This document shows positions 33,521-40,406 of a DNA stretch of 64,000 bases, in pieces. The notes below the pieces were generated by a model. That model worked only from the letters and a program-made list of their open reading frames with translations, ran no database searches and was not told the DNA's origin. Source of the DNA: an uncultured Pseudomonadota bacterium (GTDB taxonomy: Bacteria > Pseudomonadota > Gammaproteobacteria > Steroidobacterales > Steroidobacteraceae). The stretch spans positions 18,000 to 81,999 of the forward strand of contig CAIVRI010000005.1 of the NCBI GenBank assembly GCA_903908265.1, written 5' to 3'. A program made the position numbers and the translations under genes. Position 1 is the stretch's first letter. The number at the start of each line of letters is the position of its first letter.

Positions 33521-33814
33521 TTACGGGACGAAGCCGATCTCACGTTGATGGCGCAAGGCCAGGATTCGGACCTCATCGCGTGCCAATATGAAGCGGTACA
33601 GGGCGATATAGCCTGTCTTCCCGTACGAGATCACGAGTTCGCGAATGTCGCCCTCAATCCGGCGACCGAGGAGCGGGTGAGAACTCAAATGATCTACGGC
33701 TGATCGAATCGCCGCGACGGCATCAGCAGCCACCGAGGGATTCTCATCCCGCAGGAACTCGAAGGCTCTCTCCAAATGCGCAAGGGAGCGCGCCGAATAG
33801 ACTACCGTTGCCAC
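33521..33814 (-). CDS. ParE/RelE-type toxin
   Basis: A 97-residue RelE/ParE-superfamily protein. The fold signature runs YSARSLAHLERAFEFLRDENPSVAADAVAAIRSAVDHLSSHPLLGRRI, of which the core SHPLLGRRIEGDIREL (about residues 43-58) is the ParE-like part, followed by YIALYRFILARDEVRILALRHQRE. Depending on subtype it would poison gyrase or cleave mRNA. The GTG at 33814 is preferred because it overlaps the antitoxin end by 13 nt and gives a normal length. Confidence is high for the fold and lower for ParE versus RelE. Confidence 0.85.
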   Translation of the reverse strand: MATVVYSARSLAHLERAFEFLRDENPSVAADAVAAIRSAVDHLSSHPLLGRRIEGDIRELVISYGKTGYIALYRFILARDEVRILALRHQREIGFVP

Positions 33815-34083
33815 GGCTTCGGGCGCGGTGCGGCTTCGTCCTTCACAAGGCGCTCCAGCCACGCATGGACATCGTCGGCCCGGTACACCTCGCCCGTCTG
33901 GTCGATGTCGGCGTCTGCAGCCAAGGCTTCCGCGACCAGACTGCGCATCTCTTCTTCGTAGCCAGCGTGACGTTCTACGGCTTCCACTATGAAGCTGTGT
34001 GCCGAACGTCCTGTTTGCTTCGCGAGCGCCTGGATTCTTGCGCGAAGCTTGGGTGGCAGGCGGATCGTAGTCGTGGCGGACAT
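33802..34083 (-). CDS. Ribbon-helix-helix antitoxin of the ParE-type toxin
   Basis: A 93-residue antitoxin with an N-terminal ribbon-helix-helix DNA-binding domain (TTTIRLPPKLRARIQALAKQTGRS, residues about 4-27, and SFIVEAVERHAGYEEE). The acidic C-terminal tail around DADIDQTGEVYRADDV would wrap the toxin. The ATG at 34083 fits the RHH start; the longer in-frame extension is not family-like. It precedes and overlaps the toxin gene, the normal parDE order. Confidence 0.88.
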   Translation of the reverse strand: MSATTTIRLPPKLRARIQALAKQTGRSAHSFIVEAVERHAGYEEEMRSLVAEALAADADIDQTGEVYRADDVHAWLERLVKDEAAPRPKPWQR

Positions 34084-34111
34084 CTCGGCTATCCTAGAAG
34101 CAGCGCGGGCG

Positions 34112-34130
34112 TGTAACACGTTTGTAGCAC
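34112..34130. promoter_or_regulatory. Direct repeats upstream of the RHH antitoxin, possible operator
   Basis: TGTAACAC (34112-34119) and TGTAGCAC (34123-34130) are near-identical octamers spaced 11 bp start to start, one DNA turn. They lie about 30 bp upstream of the antitoxin start, where RHH proteins commonly bind as adjacent dimers. The remaining bases up to 34250 hold nothing I recognise. Confidence 0.4.
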
Positions 34131-34250
34131 TGTCTGTGCCTGCTTGCAAGTAAGACATCGCCGGTGGTGCCTTGCGCCGTTATGGGCGTTCGCGGACTCG
34201 GCCCTCATTCAGCCTCTTCGCCGAGCGTGCTGCCTCCTGTTGACGTAGCC

Positions 34251-34344
34251 GGCCGGATCTTGCCCGTGTAGGAACATGACAAAGCCAGCCCCCGCTACCG
34301 ACGCACACGGTGAGACTGAATGGCCCGCGAGAGCGGGCTTTTTG
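34251..34344 (+). repeat. tRNA-fMet 3'-end repeat, copy C
   Basis: A 94-bp unit beginning GGCCGGATCTTGCCC, then GTGTAGGAACATGACAAAG, CCAG, CCCCCGCTACC, a partly decayed trailer stem, GAATGG and the terminator stem GCCCGCGAGAGCGGGC with five T. It has the same length and layout as copy D. It forms the left border of the mazEF segment. Similarity to copy D continues, with an intervening divergent stretch, to 34523. Confidence 0.8.
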
Positions 34345-34382
34345 TATTCGGAGAAGTTAAAGCAGCTACGTCGCGTGCGGCG

Positions 34383-34811
34383 TTATTTGCGTTCGGTGAT
34401 TTGCAAATTAGCCACTGACGCCACGCAAACGAGACGCATCGTTTTCGGCTTGACTGGTTCGAAAGGGCAAACCGTGAAGTCGCCAAAATACTCCGTGTCA
34501 AACCCAGTCCGCTGCGCAATTTCCGGTGGTAGTAATTCGTATTCGTTCGGGGCGAATTGCCCTTCGCTCACTCCAAGGATGCGTTTGGTGCCCACCACCC
34601 ATATTCGATAGGTTGGAGTTCCGTTCCAAGCACTCAATCGACCGTGAACTGTAAAACACGGCGCAATAACCCGGTTGTCGGTAGCGCAACTCGGCCCTGC
34701 AACTGCCAATCCCTGTGTCTGGCCGATGAGTATGACGAGCAACAGAGTCAGCCGGCGCCCAATTGCGATCTCCGAACTCCTCAACCAATCACGAGGCTGA
34801 CCATGCGTCAT
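34383..34811 (-). CDS. Small exported protein of unknown function, linked to mazEF
   Basis: A 142-residue protein with a basic N-terminus and hydrophobic segment (about residues 20-38, LTLLLVILIGQTQGLAVAG) that looks like a signal peptide. The mature part holds four cysteines (in PSCATDN, APCFTVHG, TVCPFEPV and LVCVASV), suggesting two disulfides. The segment PTYRIWVVGTKRILGVSEG is protein-like, and the C-terminus around YFGDFTVCPFE is repeated in a decayed copy at 35658-35798, which supports a real coding frame. I do not recognise a characterised family. It starts 8 bp after mazF and may be the third gene of that operon. Confidence 0.65.
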   Translation of the reverse strand: MTHGQPRDWLRSSEIAIGRRLTLLLVILIGQTQGLAVAGPSCATDNRVIAPCFTVHGRLSAWNGTPTYRIWVVGTKRILGVSEGQFAPNEYELLPPEIAQRTGFDTEYFGDFTVCPFEPVKPKTMRLVCVASVANLQITERK

Positions 34812-34819
34812 TGCGTCAG

Positions 34820-35164
34820 TTAAATTCTGGCGATAAGCCGTTTGTTGATTTCATTCAGAACCTGCATCGATCGTTCTTCGCCGATGGACCCAAGGCGTTG
34901 GGCGTCTTTGGCTTCGATCGTCGCAATTTTCGTCGGCCGAATGACGGATGCGGCGGGCAACCCGGCTGAAGTGAGATCTTCGATTCTCACATCTCCAGGC
35001 CAAGATCTGTTTTCTGCGCTCGTGATCATCACTACCCATAGCAATCCGTGGTTCGCTTCCAAATCCCGGATCGAAACGACGAGGGCAGGACGGGATTGTC
35101 GGGTGGAGCGGTCCGTATAGGGAAACGGAACCTTGACGACGTCGCCTTGGTTAAAGGTTCTCAT
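34820..35164 (-). CDS. MazF/PemK-family endoribonuclease toxin
   Basis: A 114-residue type II toxin. The family pattern is MRTFNQGDVVKVPFPYTDRS (N-terminal barrel strand, with the key GDVVKVPFPYTD at about residues 7-18), then RPALVVS, VVMITSAENR and SVIRPTKIATIE. Members cleave single-stranded RNA at short motifs. The ATG at 35164 overlaps the antitoxin by 14 nt. In-frame sequence continues upstream but is not family-like. Confidence 0.9.
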   Translation of the reverse strand: MRTFNQGDVVKVPFPYTDRSTRQSRPALVVSIRDLEANHGLLWVVMITSAENRSWPGDVRIEDLTSAGLPAASVIRPTKIATIEAKDAQRLGSIGEERSMQVLNEINKRLIARI

Positions 35165-35369
35165 AGGCCTTCCGGTCGGCATCCGAATTCCATTCATTAA
35201 ACGTTTGGAACGGATTGTCGGGTTCGGCCACTTGCCGGGCTCGCGTCAGGACGACTTCTGCGCCCCGAATTTCGTAGGCCAATTCGTCGCCTTCCGCGAT
35301 GTTGAGCGCGGCGCGGATGGGCTGCGGAATGGTGGTCTGCGCCTTGCTCGTCAGCTTGCTCGTGATCAC
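35151..35369 (-). CDS. AbrB/MazE-type antitoxin
   Basis: A 72-residue protein with the swapped-hairpin AbrB domain: ITSKLTSKAQTTIPQPIRAAL (about residues 2-22) and LNIAEGDELAYEIRG. An acidic, Trp-containing tail (NPFQTFNEWNSDADRKAYENL) would cover the MazF-type toxin. It binds its own promoter in this family; two tandem palindromes lie just upstream. Confidence 0.9.
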   Translation of the reverse strand: MITSKLTSKAQTTIPQPIRAALNIAEGDELAYEIRGAEVVLTRARQVAEPDNPFQTFNEWNSDADRKAYENL

Positions 35370-35385
35370 GTTAGTGCTCTGATGT

Positions 35386-35416
35386 AAGGAAATTCCTTGC
35401 GGTAAGGATATTCCTT
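35386..35416. promoter_or_regulatory. Two tandem AAGGA-TTCCTT palindromes, probable antitoxin operator
   Basis: AAGGAAATTCCTT (35386-35398) and AAGGATATTCCTT (35404-35416) are near-identical palindromes with centres 18 bp apart, starting 17 bp upstream of the AbrB-type antitoxin. Each is also preceded by T and followed by G, so the repeated unit is 15 bp. This is the layout expected for cooperative autorepression. No gene is seen between here and repeat D. Confidence 0.7.
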
Positions 35417-35516
35417 GTTACCGTCAATGGCAACGCCCTTCGCCACGACGTGCGATCGCGTACTTCGTTTTCAACCAGCCTGTTCTTCACACATGCTGAC
35501 CATCGTTATCGCAGGC

Positions 35517-35610
35517 GGCCGGAGCGTGCCCATGTAGGAACATGACAAAGCCAGCCCCGGCTACCACCTCACGAAGTGAGACCGAATGGCCCGCGAAAGC
35601 GGGCTTTTTG
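35517..35610 (+). repeat. tRNA-fMet 3'-end repeat, copy D
   Basis: A 94-bp unit with the same length and order as copy C: GGCCGGAGCGTGCCC, ATGTAGGAACATGACAAAG, CCAG, CCCCGGCTACCA (one change from the tRNA core), CTCACGAAGTGAG, then GCCCGCGAAAGCGGGC with five T. It is the left border of the 15-kb photobiology segment. Confidence 0.8.
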
Positions 35611-35657
35611 TATCCGGTAAATGAATCTTGAGGTCAGCGGTTGCGACGCGCGCGACG

Positions 35658-35798
35658 TTATTTGCGTTCGGTTATTCGCAAATTAGCCACGGCCGACACG
35701 CAAACGCGACGCATCGTCTTCGGCTGCACTGTTTCGAAAGGGCAAACCGTGAAGTCCCCAAAATACGCCGTGTCAAAGCCAGTGGGCTGCGGAATTTC
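35658..35798 (-). pseudogene. Truncated copy of the exported protein's C-terminus
   Basis: The minus strand reads TGFDTAYFGDFTVCPFE then TVQPKTMRRVCVSAVAN and LRITERK before a stop, closely matching the last 45 or so residues of the protein at 34383-34811. The match breaks off at 35798, so the 5' two-thirds is missing. It sits at the same distance after repeat D as the intact gene does after repeat C, meaning the two segments share a left end. Confidence 0.8.
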
Positions 35799-36150
35799 GA
35801 TCTAAAACGACCGTATTTACCCCTAAGGGAGATCCGTGCATTCTCCTCGTCCGCGCTGTAGAACCGGCACGGAGTGCAACTGCAACGGTCGACGATATAG
35901 CCTCAGGCATTGGGTAAAGTTGTTCTGGATACGCGCACGCAGCTGCGCCAACAACCGACCAGGCTTCCGCCGTTGGCAAAGCGCCAGCGCGCACAGCACG
36001 CAGCACTTCTCGAGAGACTTCAGTAAATGGAGGAAGAAGGTTCATTTGGTGTTCCAGGCGATTGATCCAAAGCCGACTATGTGTAATCGCGACTCTTTTA
36101 GGCGGTGTTTTGGCGGCGACCTTCACCGCCGTAGCAGTCACCAAAACCAT
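35773..36150 (-). CDS. Hypothetical reading frame, possibly chimeric
   Basis: A 125-codon frame starting ATG 36150 with a plausible composition (VSREVLRAVRAGALPTAEAW, AYPEQLYPMPEAISSTVAVALRAG) but no family I recognise. Its last residues run into the truncated gene copy in another frame, so if real it was created or altered by the insertion. The ribosome site is poor and an equally long frame exists on the other strand. Treat as doubtful. Confidence 0.2.
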   Translation of the reverse strand: MVLVTATAVKVAAKTPPKRVAITHSRLWINRLEHQMNLLPPFTEVSREVLRAVRAGALPTAEAWSVVGAAACAYPEQLYPMPEAISSTVAVALRAGSTARTRRMHGSPLGVNTVVLDRNSAAHWL

Positions 36151-36316
36151 TGAAAGCGATTGGTGGTCACTACGCCGATGGCATGCGGTTCGCGTGTCGT
36201 CGCGGCGTTCGACGTATCATTTGGTTCCCTGATTTGGCTGCCAAGGTCTACGGACGGGGTGCAGATCGCATCGTTCGTTAAAGCAGGCGTCGTGTTCGAT
36301 CGTTGACGGTGTATTG

Positions 36317-37507
36317 ATGACCCATCCTCTGTTCCCACCCACACGCGAGGCCGCACTCGCGCGCCTGCGCGAATTCGCTCCGTGCGCCGGCGCCCGCTAC
36401 GCCCAGAGTCGCAACACCGACGCGGGTCCCGATGCGCCATCCGCCGCCTCGAGGCTCTCGCCGTATCTGCGGCGACGTCTAATCACCGAGGAAGAACTCG
36501 TGTCCGCCGTGTTGTCAGAGCACTCGTTGCAGGCGGCGGAGAAGTTCGTGCAGGAGGTCTTATGGCGCACGTACTGGAAGGGATGGCTCGAACTGCGTCC
36601 TTCCGTCTGGGCGCGGTTTTTGGCGACCCGTGATCGCACATCCTTGGCCGACGCGAGGGCCTTGGCCGATGCCGAACAGGGTCGGACGGGTATTGAGGGC
36701 TTTGATGACTGGGCCCGGGAACTGCGCGAGACGGGGTATCTGCATAACCATGTCCGGATGTGGTTCGCCTCGATCTGGATCTTCACGCTGCGCCTGCCCT
36801 GGGCGCTCGGTGCGGACTTTTTCTTGCGGCATCTGATCGATGCGGACCCGGCGAGCAACACACTCTCGTGGCGGTGGGTGGCGGGGCTGCAGACCGCCGG
36901 CAAGACTTATCTTGCGACTCAAGAGAACATCGCGAGATATACCCAGGGTCGCTTTGCTCCCAAGGGACTCGCGCGCGCGGCCACCGCTTTAACCGAAGCT
37001 CCGCTGGAACCGGTGCGGCCGGTGCGGGCGCTGACAGCCGCCGATCCCGCGACACCGGCGCTGCTGCTCGTTACCGACGAGGACATGTACCCCGATTTTT
37101 TGCTGACCGGTGGGTCGTCGATTCGCGCTGCAACGATCGTTGCGGACCCGGACCTTTTATGGGGCGATGCCGCTCGGGTCTTTGCCGCTTCGGCCGCTGA
37201 GGATGTGGCGGCGCGCCTCCGAGACGGGCTCGACGATCGAGTGACGGTAGCGGGGTGCCTTGACGCGCAGACCCTGATCAACGCGGCCCAAGCGGCCGGT
37301 GTGGACCGGATCGTGACGGCATACGCGCCGGTGGGGCCGGTTGCGGATCGACTGGCAGCCGTCACCGCGGCGGTGGCGACGGAGGGGATCATGGTCGATT
37401 GGGTGCGCCGCGACTGGGATACTCGGTTCTGGCCGCACGCGACCAAGGGGTTTTTTCCGTTCAAGGAACACATCCCGAACATCCTGCGGGAGCGGGGGCT
37501 CGTGTGA
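36317..37507 (+). CDS. Photolyase/cryptochrome-like FAD protein with apparently permuted domains
   Basis: Residues about 10-225 match the helical FAD-binding domain of photolyases: SRLSPYLRRRLIT, EKFVQEVLWRTYWKG, then TGIEGFDDWARELRETGYLHNHVRMW (key HNHVRMW), LIDADPASNTLSWRWVAG. The alpha/beta antenna domain that should precede it is absent. Instead residues about 240-396 form an alpha/beta region (PALLLVTDED, TIVADPDLLWG, AAGVDRIVTAYAPVGPV) ending FFPFKEHIPNIL, like the end of a photolyase N-domain. The domain order therefore looks reversed. The ATG at 36317 follows a TTG. The stop overlaps the next photolyase (GTGA), so the two are likely co-expressed. Whether it repairs DNA or signals cannot be told. 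Confidence 0.75.
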   Translation: MTHPLFPPTREAALARLREFAPCAGARYAQSRNTDAGPDAPSAASRLSPYLRRRLITEEELVSAVLSEHSLQAAEKFVQEVLWRTYWKGWLELRPSVWARFLATRDRTSLADARALADAEQGRTGIEGFDDWARELRETGYLHNHVRMWFASIWIFTLRLPWALGADFFLRHLIDADPASNTLSWRWVAGLQTAGKTYLATQENIARYTQGRFAPKGLARAATALTEAPLEPVRPVRALTAADPATPALLLVTDEDMYPDFLLTGGSSIRAATIVADPDLLWGDAARVFAASAAEDVAARLRDGLDDRVTVAGCLDAQTLINAAQAAGVDRIVTAYAPVGPVADRLAAVTAAVATEGIMVDWVRRDWDTRFWPHATKGFFPFKEHIPNILRERGLV

Positions 37508-39039
37508 CGCGTTCTTTACAGGTCGTCTGGTTCAAGCGCGACTTGCGGGTCCACGACCACCGGCCGTTGGCCCAGGCGGTCGCGGCGGGCCCCGTGTTGC
37601 CGCTCTACATCGCGGAACCCGAACTCTGGACGCAGCCGGACGGGTCGGGTCGACAGTGGGAGTTCGCCGCGGAAAGTCTCCGGGAGCTGCAGGCGACGCT
37701 GGCGGCTCTCGGCCAATCATTGTGCGTCGTGGTGGGCGGGGCCGTTTCGATCTTTCGGCGGCTGCACGCCCGTCACGGCATCGCCGCCCTGTGGAGTCAC
37801 GAGGAGACGGGCAATGGGTGGACCTACGCCCGCGATCGTGCGGTCCGGACATGGACGAAGGACGTTGGTGTGTCGTGGCATGAGGTCCCGCCGTTCGGCG
37901 TTATCCGTCGCCTACAGTCCCGTGACGGCTGGGCGAAGGCCTGGGATCGGCAGATGGCCGAACCGCAGATGCCCGCCCCAGCTGCGCTCCAGCCCCTTAC
38001 GGGTCCTTGGCCGACGCGCATACCCACTGCGGCGGAGTTGGGTCTTGCACCGGATCCTTGCCCGCGTCGGCAACGGGGTGGGCGATCTCAGGCCGTGCGT
38101 ACACTGGGCAGTTTTCTCAACCAACGCGGTCGGGAGTATCGCTTGCAGATGTCGAGCCCCGTCACGGCGTTCCGGGCCAGTTCACGGCTGTCGTCGCACC
38201 TGAGTTGGGGAACGGTCTCCATGCGGGAAGTGGCGCAGGCGACTTGGGCCCGGAGACAGGCGCTCGAAGGCTCAGAGGCTCCCGCTGCCGGGCGATGGCG
38301 GGCGTCGTTGACGTCGTTTCTCGCGCGGCAGCACTGGCACTGCCATTTCATGCAAAAACTTGAGGATGAACCGCGGATCGAGTTCGAGAATTTGCACCGG
38401 GCCTACGATGGGCTTCGGCCCGATGTGGCCGATCCGCATCGGTTGGCTGCTTGGATGGCAGGCAACACGGGCTTTCCGTTCATCGACGCGTGCTTGAGAG
38501 CTCTCGACCAGCACGGCTGGATCAACTTTCGGATGCGCGCGATGCTGATGTCGTTCGCGAGCTACCACCTGTGGCTGCCGTGGCGGGAGACCGGCTTGCA
38601 CCTCGCGCGACAGTTCGTCGACTACGAACCCGGCATCCACTGGTCACAGGTGCAGATGCAGTCGGGGACAACCGGCATCAACACAATGCGGGTCTACAAC
38701 CCGGTGAAGCAAGGTTTCGATCAGGACCCCAACGGGCACTTCGTGCGTGCCTATGTGCCTGAGCTGGCGCCCGTACCGGACGAGTGTCTGCACGAGCCGT
38801 GGCTGTGGCCGGGTGCTTACCGGCTGGCCTACCCGCCACCTATCGTTGACCATGCGGTCGCCGCACGATCGGCCCGCGATGCGGTCTATTCGGTTCGGCA
38901 AGGGCCGAACCACAAGCAGGCGGCGAACGAGATCGTCGCCAAACACGGCAGCCGCAAGACGGGACTCCCGACAACGGGACGCAAGCGCAAGCCTGCAGTT
39001 GAGGAAGACGCCGATCCGCAGATCCGCCTCGAGTTCTGA
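37504..39039 (+). CDS. Cryptochrome/photolyase family protein
   Basis: A 511-residue protein with normal order: N-terminal antenna domain (VVWFKRDLRVHDHRPL at about residues 7-22, LYIAEPELW, HEETGNGWTYARDRAVRTW) and C-terminal FAD domain (about 210-480). The latter shows SSRLSSHLSWGTVS, NTGFPFIDACLRALDQHGWINFRMRAML and HWSQVQMQSGTTGINTMRVYNP. This matches the large flavoprotein class that includes CPD photolyases and cryptochromes; the exact subtype is not clear from sequence alone. It starts with GTG inside the stop of the permuted protein. The basic C-terminal tail (TTGRKRKPAVEE) may bind DNA. Confidence 0.88.
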   Translation: MTRSLQVVWFKRDLRVHDHRPLAQAVAAGPVLPLYIAEPELWTQPDGSGRQWEFAAESLRELQATLAALGQSLCVVVGGAVSIFRRLHARHGIAALWSHEETGNGWTYARDRAVRTWTKDVGVSWHEVPPFGVIRRLQSRDGWAKAWDRQMAEPQMPAPAALQPLTGPWPTRIPTAAELGLAPDPCPRRQRGGRSQAVRTLGSFLNQRGREYRLQMSSPVTAFRASSRLSSHLSWGTVSMREVAQATWARRQALEGSEAPAAGRWRASLTSFLARQHWHCHFMQKLEDEPRIEFENLHRAYDGLRPDVADPHRLAAWMAGNTGFPFIDACLRALDQHGWINFRMRAMLMSFASYHLWLPWRETGLHLARQFVDYEPGIHWSQVQMQSGTTGINTMRVYNPVKQGFDQDPNGHFVRAYVPELAPVPDECLHEPWLWPGAYRLAYPPPIVDHAVAARSARDAVYSVRQGPNHKQAANEIVAKHGSRKTGLPTTGRKRKPAVEEDADPQIRLEF

Positions 39040-39428
39040 TTGGCCGAGATCGCTTTTTGACGCGTGAGGTGGCTGCTCTCTGGTTGCCGTGCCAAGCATC
39101 GTGCCGTTGATGATTCGCCGTGCATCGCGATGGGGGGCCTCTGCATCCCATGACGTCGGCTTGGCGGTGCCCGGCTGTGATGTGGGCATGATGAGCCGCT
39201 GAACGAGGGGGTCGTCCTGTTTAGAAGGTGCCTGATGCCGCAACATCCTAGAACCCTTGCTGACGACACCGGTCCGTCGGGTTGGGCATTTGAAAGTGCC
39301 GGTAGGGGCGAAGTCCCCGCGACTACTGCCGCAGTCTGCACTGTATTGAAAGCGTGGCTTTGTACTGGACTGCAGGTCGTCGGTCGAGCCCGTTGCGCCA
39401 ACCGTCGTTGTTAGTTACTCCGCACATC
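39040..39428. other. Intergenic region between photolyase and rhodopsin
   Basis: No supported gene. Short frames on both strands have no family resemblance. A small hairpin AGGGGCGAAGTCCCC lies near 39305. The stretch becomes AT-rich as it approaches the rhodopsin promoter. Confidence 0.4.
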
Positions 39429-39504
39429 GTGTCCTGTACAGAATTTTTTGACTTTCATACGAAATGAAAAATTTGTTGACATGTATCGATCTGAGAAATA
39501 AAAA
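39429..39504 (+). promoter_or_regulatory. Rhodopsin promoter region with two palindromes
   Basis: TTGACA (39476-39481) and TAAAAA (39499-39504) are spaced 17 bp, with a perfect -35 box. Upstream are CTGTACAG (a perfect palindrome inside TGTCCTGTACA, 39429-39439) and TTTCAT-N5-ATGAAA (39453-39469). The leader to the ATG is about 60 nt and AT-rich. The palindromes are candidate sites for a light- or stress-responsive regulator; TGTCCTGTACA recurs, inverted, near 48853. Confidence 0.6.
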
Positions 39505-39566
39505 GAGAGTCGAAAAAAAACCGCAATCATGGTTTTTACTTAGTTAAAACTGTTTCGGGGGTTTCG

Positions 39567-40313
39567 ATGGATATCATTTCAACTGCTCAGTTCAGTCTTG
39601 TTTATAACGCGTTCTCATTTACGATTGCCGTGATGGGCGCAGCGACAGCGTTCTTGTTTTTGTCGCGTTCGCAAGTGGCTCCTGCCTATCGGACGGCGTT
39701 GACCATCAGTGGCATCGTGACGTTGATTGCGGCGTATCACTACGTACGCATATTCAACAGCTGGGAAGGTGCCTACACGGTCGCTGACGGCGTTGTGCGT
39801 CAGACCGGTACCAAGTTCAACGACGCCTATCGCTATGTGGACTGGCTCTTGACCGTCCCACTCCTGTTAATCGAATTGATTCTAGTAATGCGTCTATCGG
39901 CTGCAGAGACCTCGGCCAAGGCGTGGAAGCTCGGTACCCTCGCGGCACTCATGGTCGCACTTGGTTACCCGGGTGAGATATCGGGTGACGCAGGCACGCG
40001 TTGGGTGTGGTGGACGCTCGCGATGGTGCCATTCGTCCTGATCGTGTACGACTTGTTCGTCGGTCTGGCGAAATCAATCGACTCGCAGCCTGCGGCCGCC
40101 AAAGGGCTCGTGGGCAGCGCACGCACGCTGACCGTCGTCGCATGGCTATTTTACCCCGTCGTCTTTGTCTTTCCGATGATTGGGTTTACGGGCGGCGCGG
40201 CGACCACTGCTGTGCAGGTCGGCTACACCATCGCCGACGTTGTAGCGAAAGCAGTCTTTGGCATCATGATCTACCTGATCGCGATGCGGAAGTCCGCTGC
40301 CGAAGGCGCGTAA
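39567..40313 (+). CDS. Proton-pumping rhodopsin (proteorhodopsin type)
   Basis: A 248-residue seven-helix retinal protein. The Schiff-base Lys is K228 (ADVVAKAVFG) with counter-ion-partner D224. The third helix RYVDWLLTVPLLLIE gives D92 (acceptor), T96 and E103 (donor), the DTE set of outward proton pumps. L100 is at the spectral-tuning site (105 in proteorhodopsin), predicting green absorption. H58 in AAYHYV matches the His that pairs with the acceptor. It would make a light-driven proton gradient in the inner membrane. crtIBY and blh follow and can supply retinal. The helix-E region is Trp-rich (RWVWW), which may not leave room for a carotenoid antenna. Confidence 0.95.
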   Translation: MDIISTAQFSLVYNAFSFTIAVMGAATAFLFLSRSQVAPAYRTALTISGIVTLIAAYHYVRIFNSWEGAYTVADGVVRQTGTKFNDAYRYVDWLLTVPLLLIELILVMRLSAAETSAKAWKLGTLAALMVALGYPGEISGDAGTRWVWWTLAMVPFVLIVYDLFVGLAKSIDSQPAAAKGLVGSARTLTVVAWLFYPVVFVFPMIGFTGGAATTAVQVGYTIADVVAKAVFGIMIYLIAMRKSAAEGA

Positions 40314-40330
40314 AGTCACTGACGGCTTGC

Positions 40331-40359
40331 GGGTGGGCGTCGGATTCCGGCGCCCACCC
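40331..40359 (+). terminator. Hairpin between rhodopsin and crtI
   Basis: GGGTGGGCGTCGG pairs with CCGGCGCCCACCC across a 3-nt loop, 13 bp with one G-T pair. There is no T tract, so it more likely stabilises the rhodopsin mRNA or partly blocks read-through into crtI than acts as a full terminator. This would suit high opsin and low enzyme levels. Confidence 0.5.
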
Positions 40360-40406
40360 ACGCTTCTGCACCTACGCCGCGCTGCGGCCCAAGAGCAACG
40401 CTCGTC

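Noticed and set aside
33244..35610. Integron-type attC sites
   Set aside because: The repeats contain a recognisable tRNA end, a trailer stem and an intrinsic terminator rather than the paired core sites of attC, and no intI is visible.
39567..40313. Sodium-pump or chloride-pump rhodopsin
   Set aside because: The third-helix residues D92, T96 and E103 form the DTE set of proton pumps, not NDQ or NTQ.
39567..40313. Carotenoid-antenna (xanthorhodopsin-like) opsin
   Set aside because: The helix-E region that is glycine-containing in antenna opsins appears Trp-rich here; I could not align it exactly, so this is a tentative rejection.
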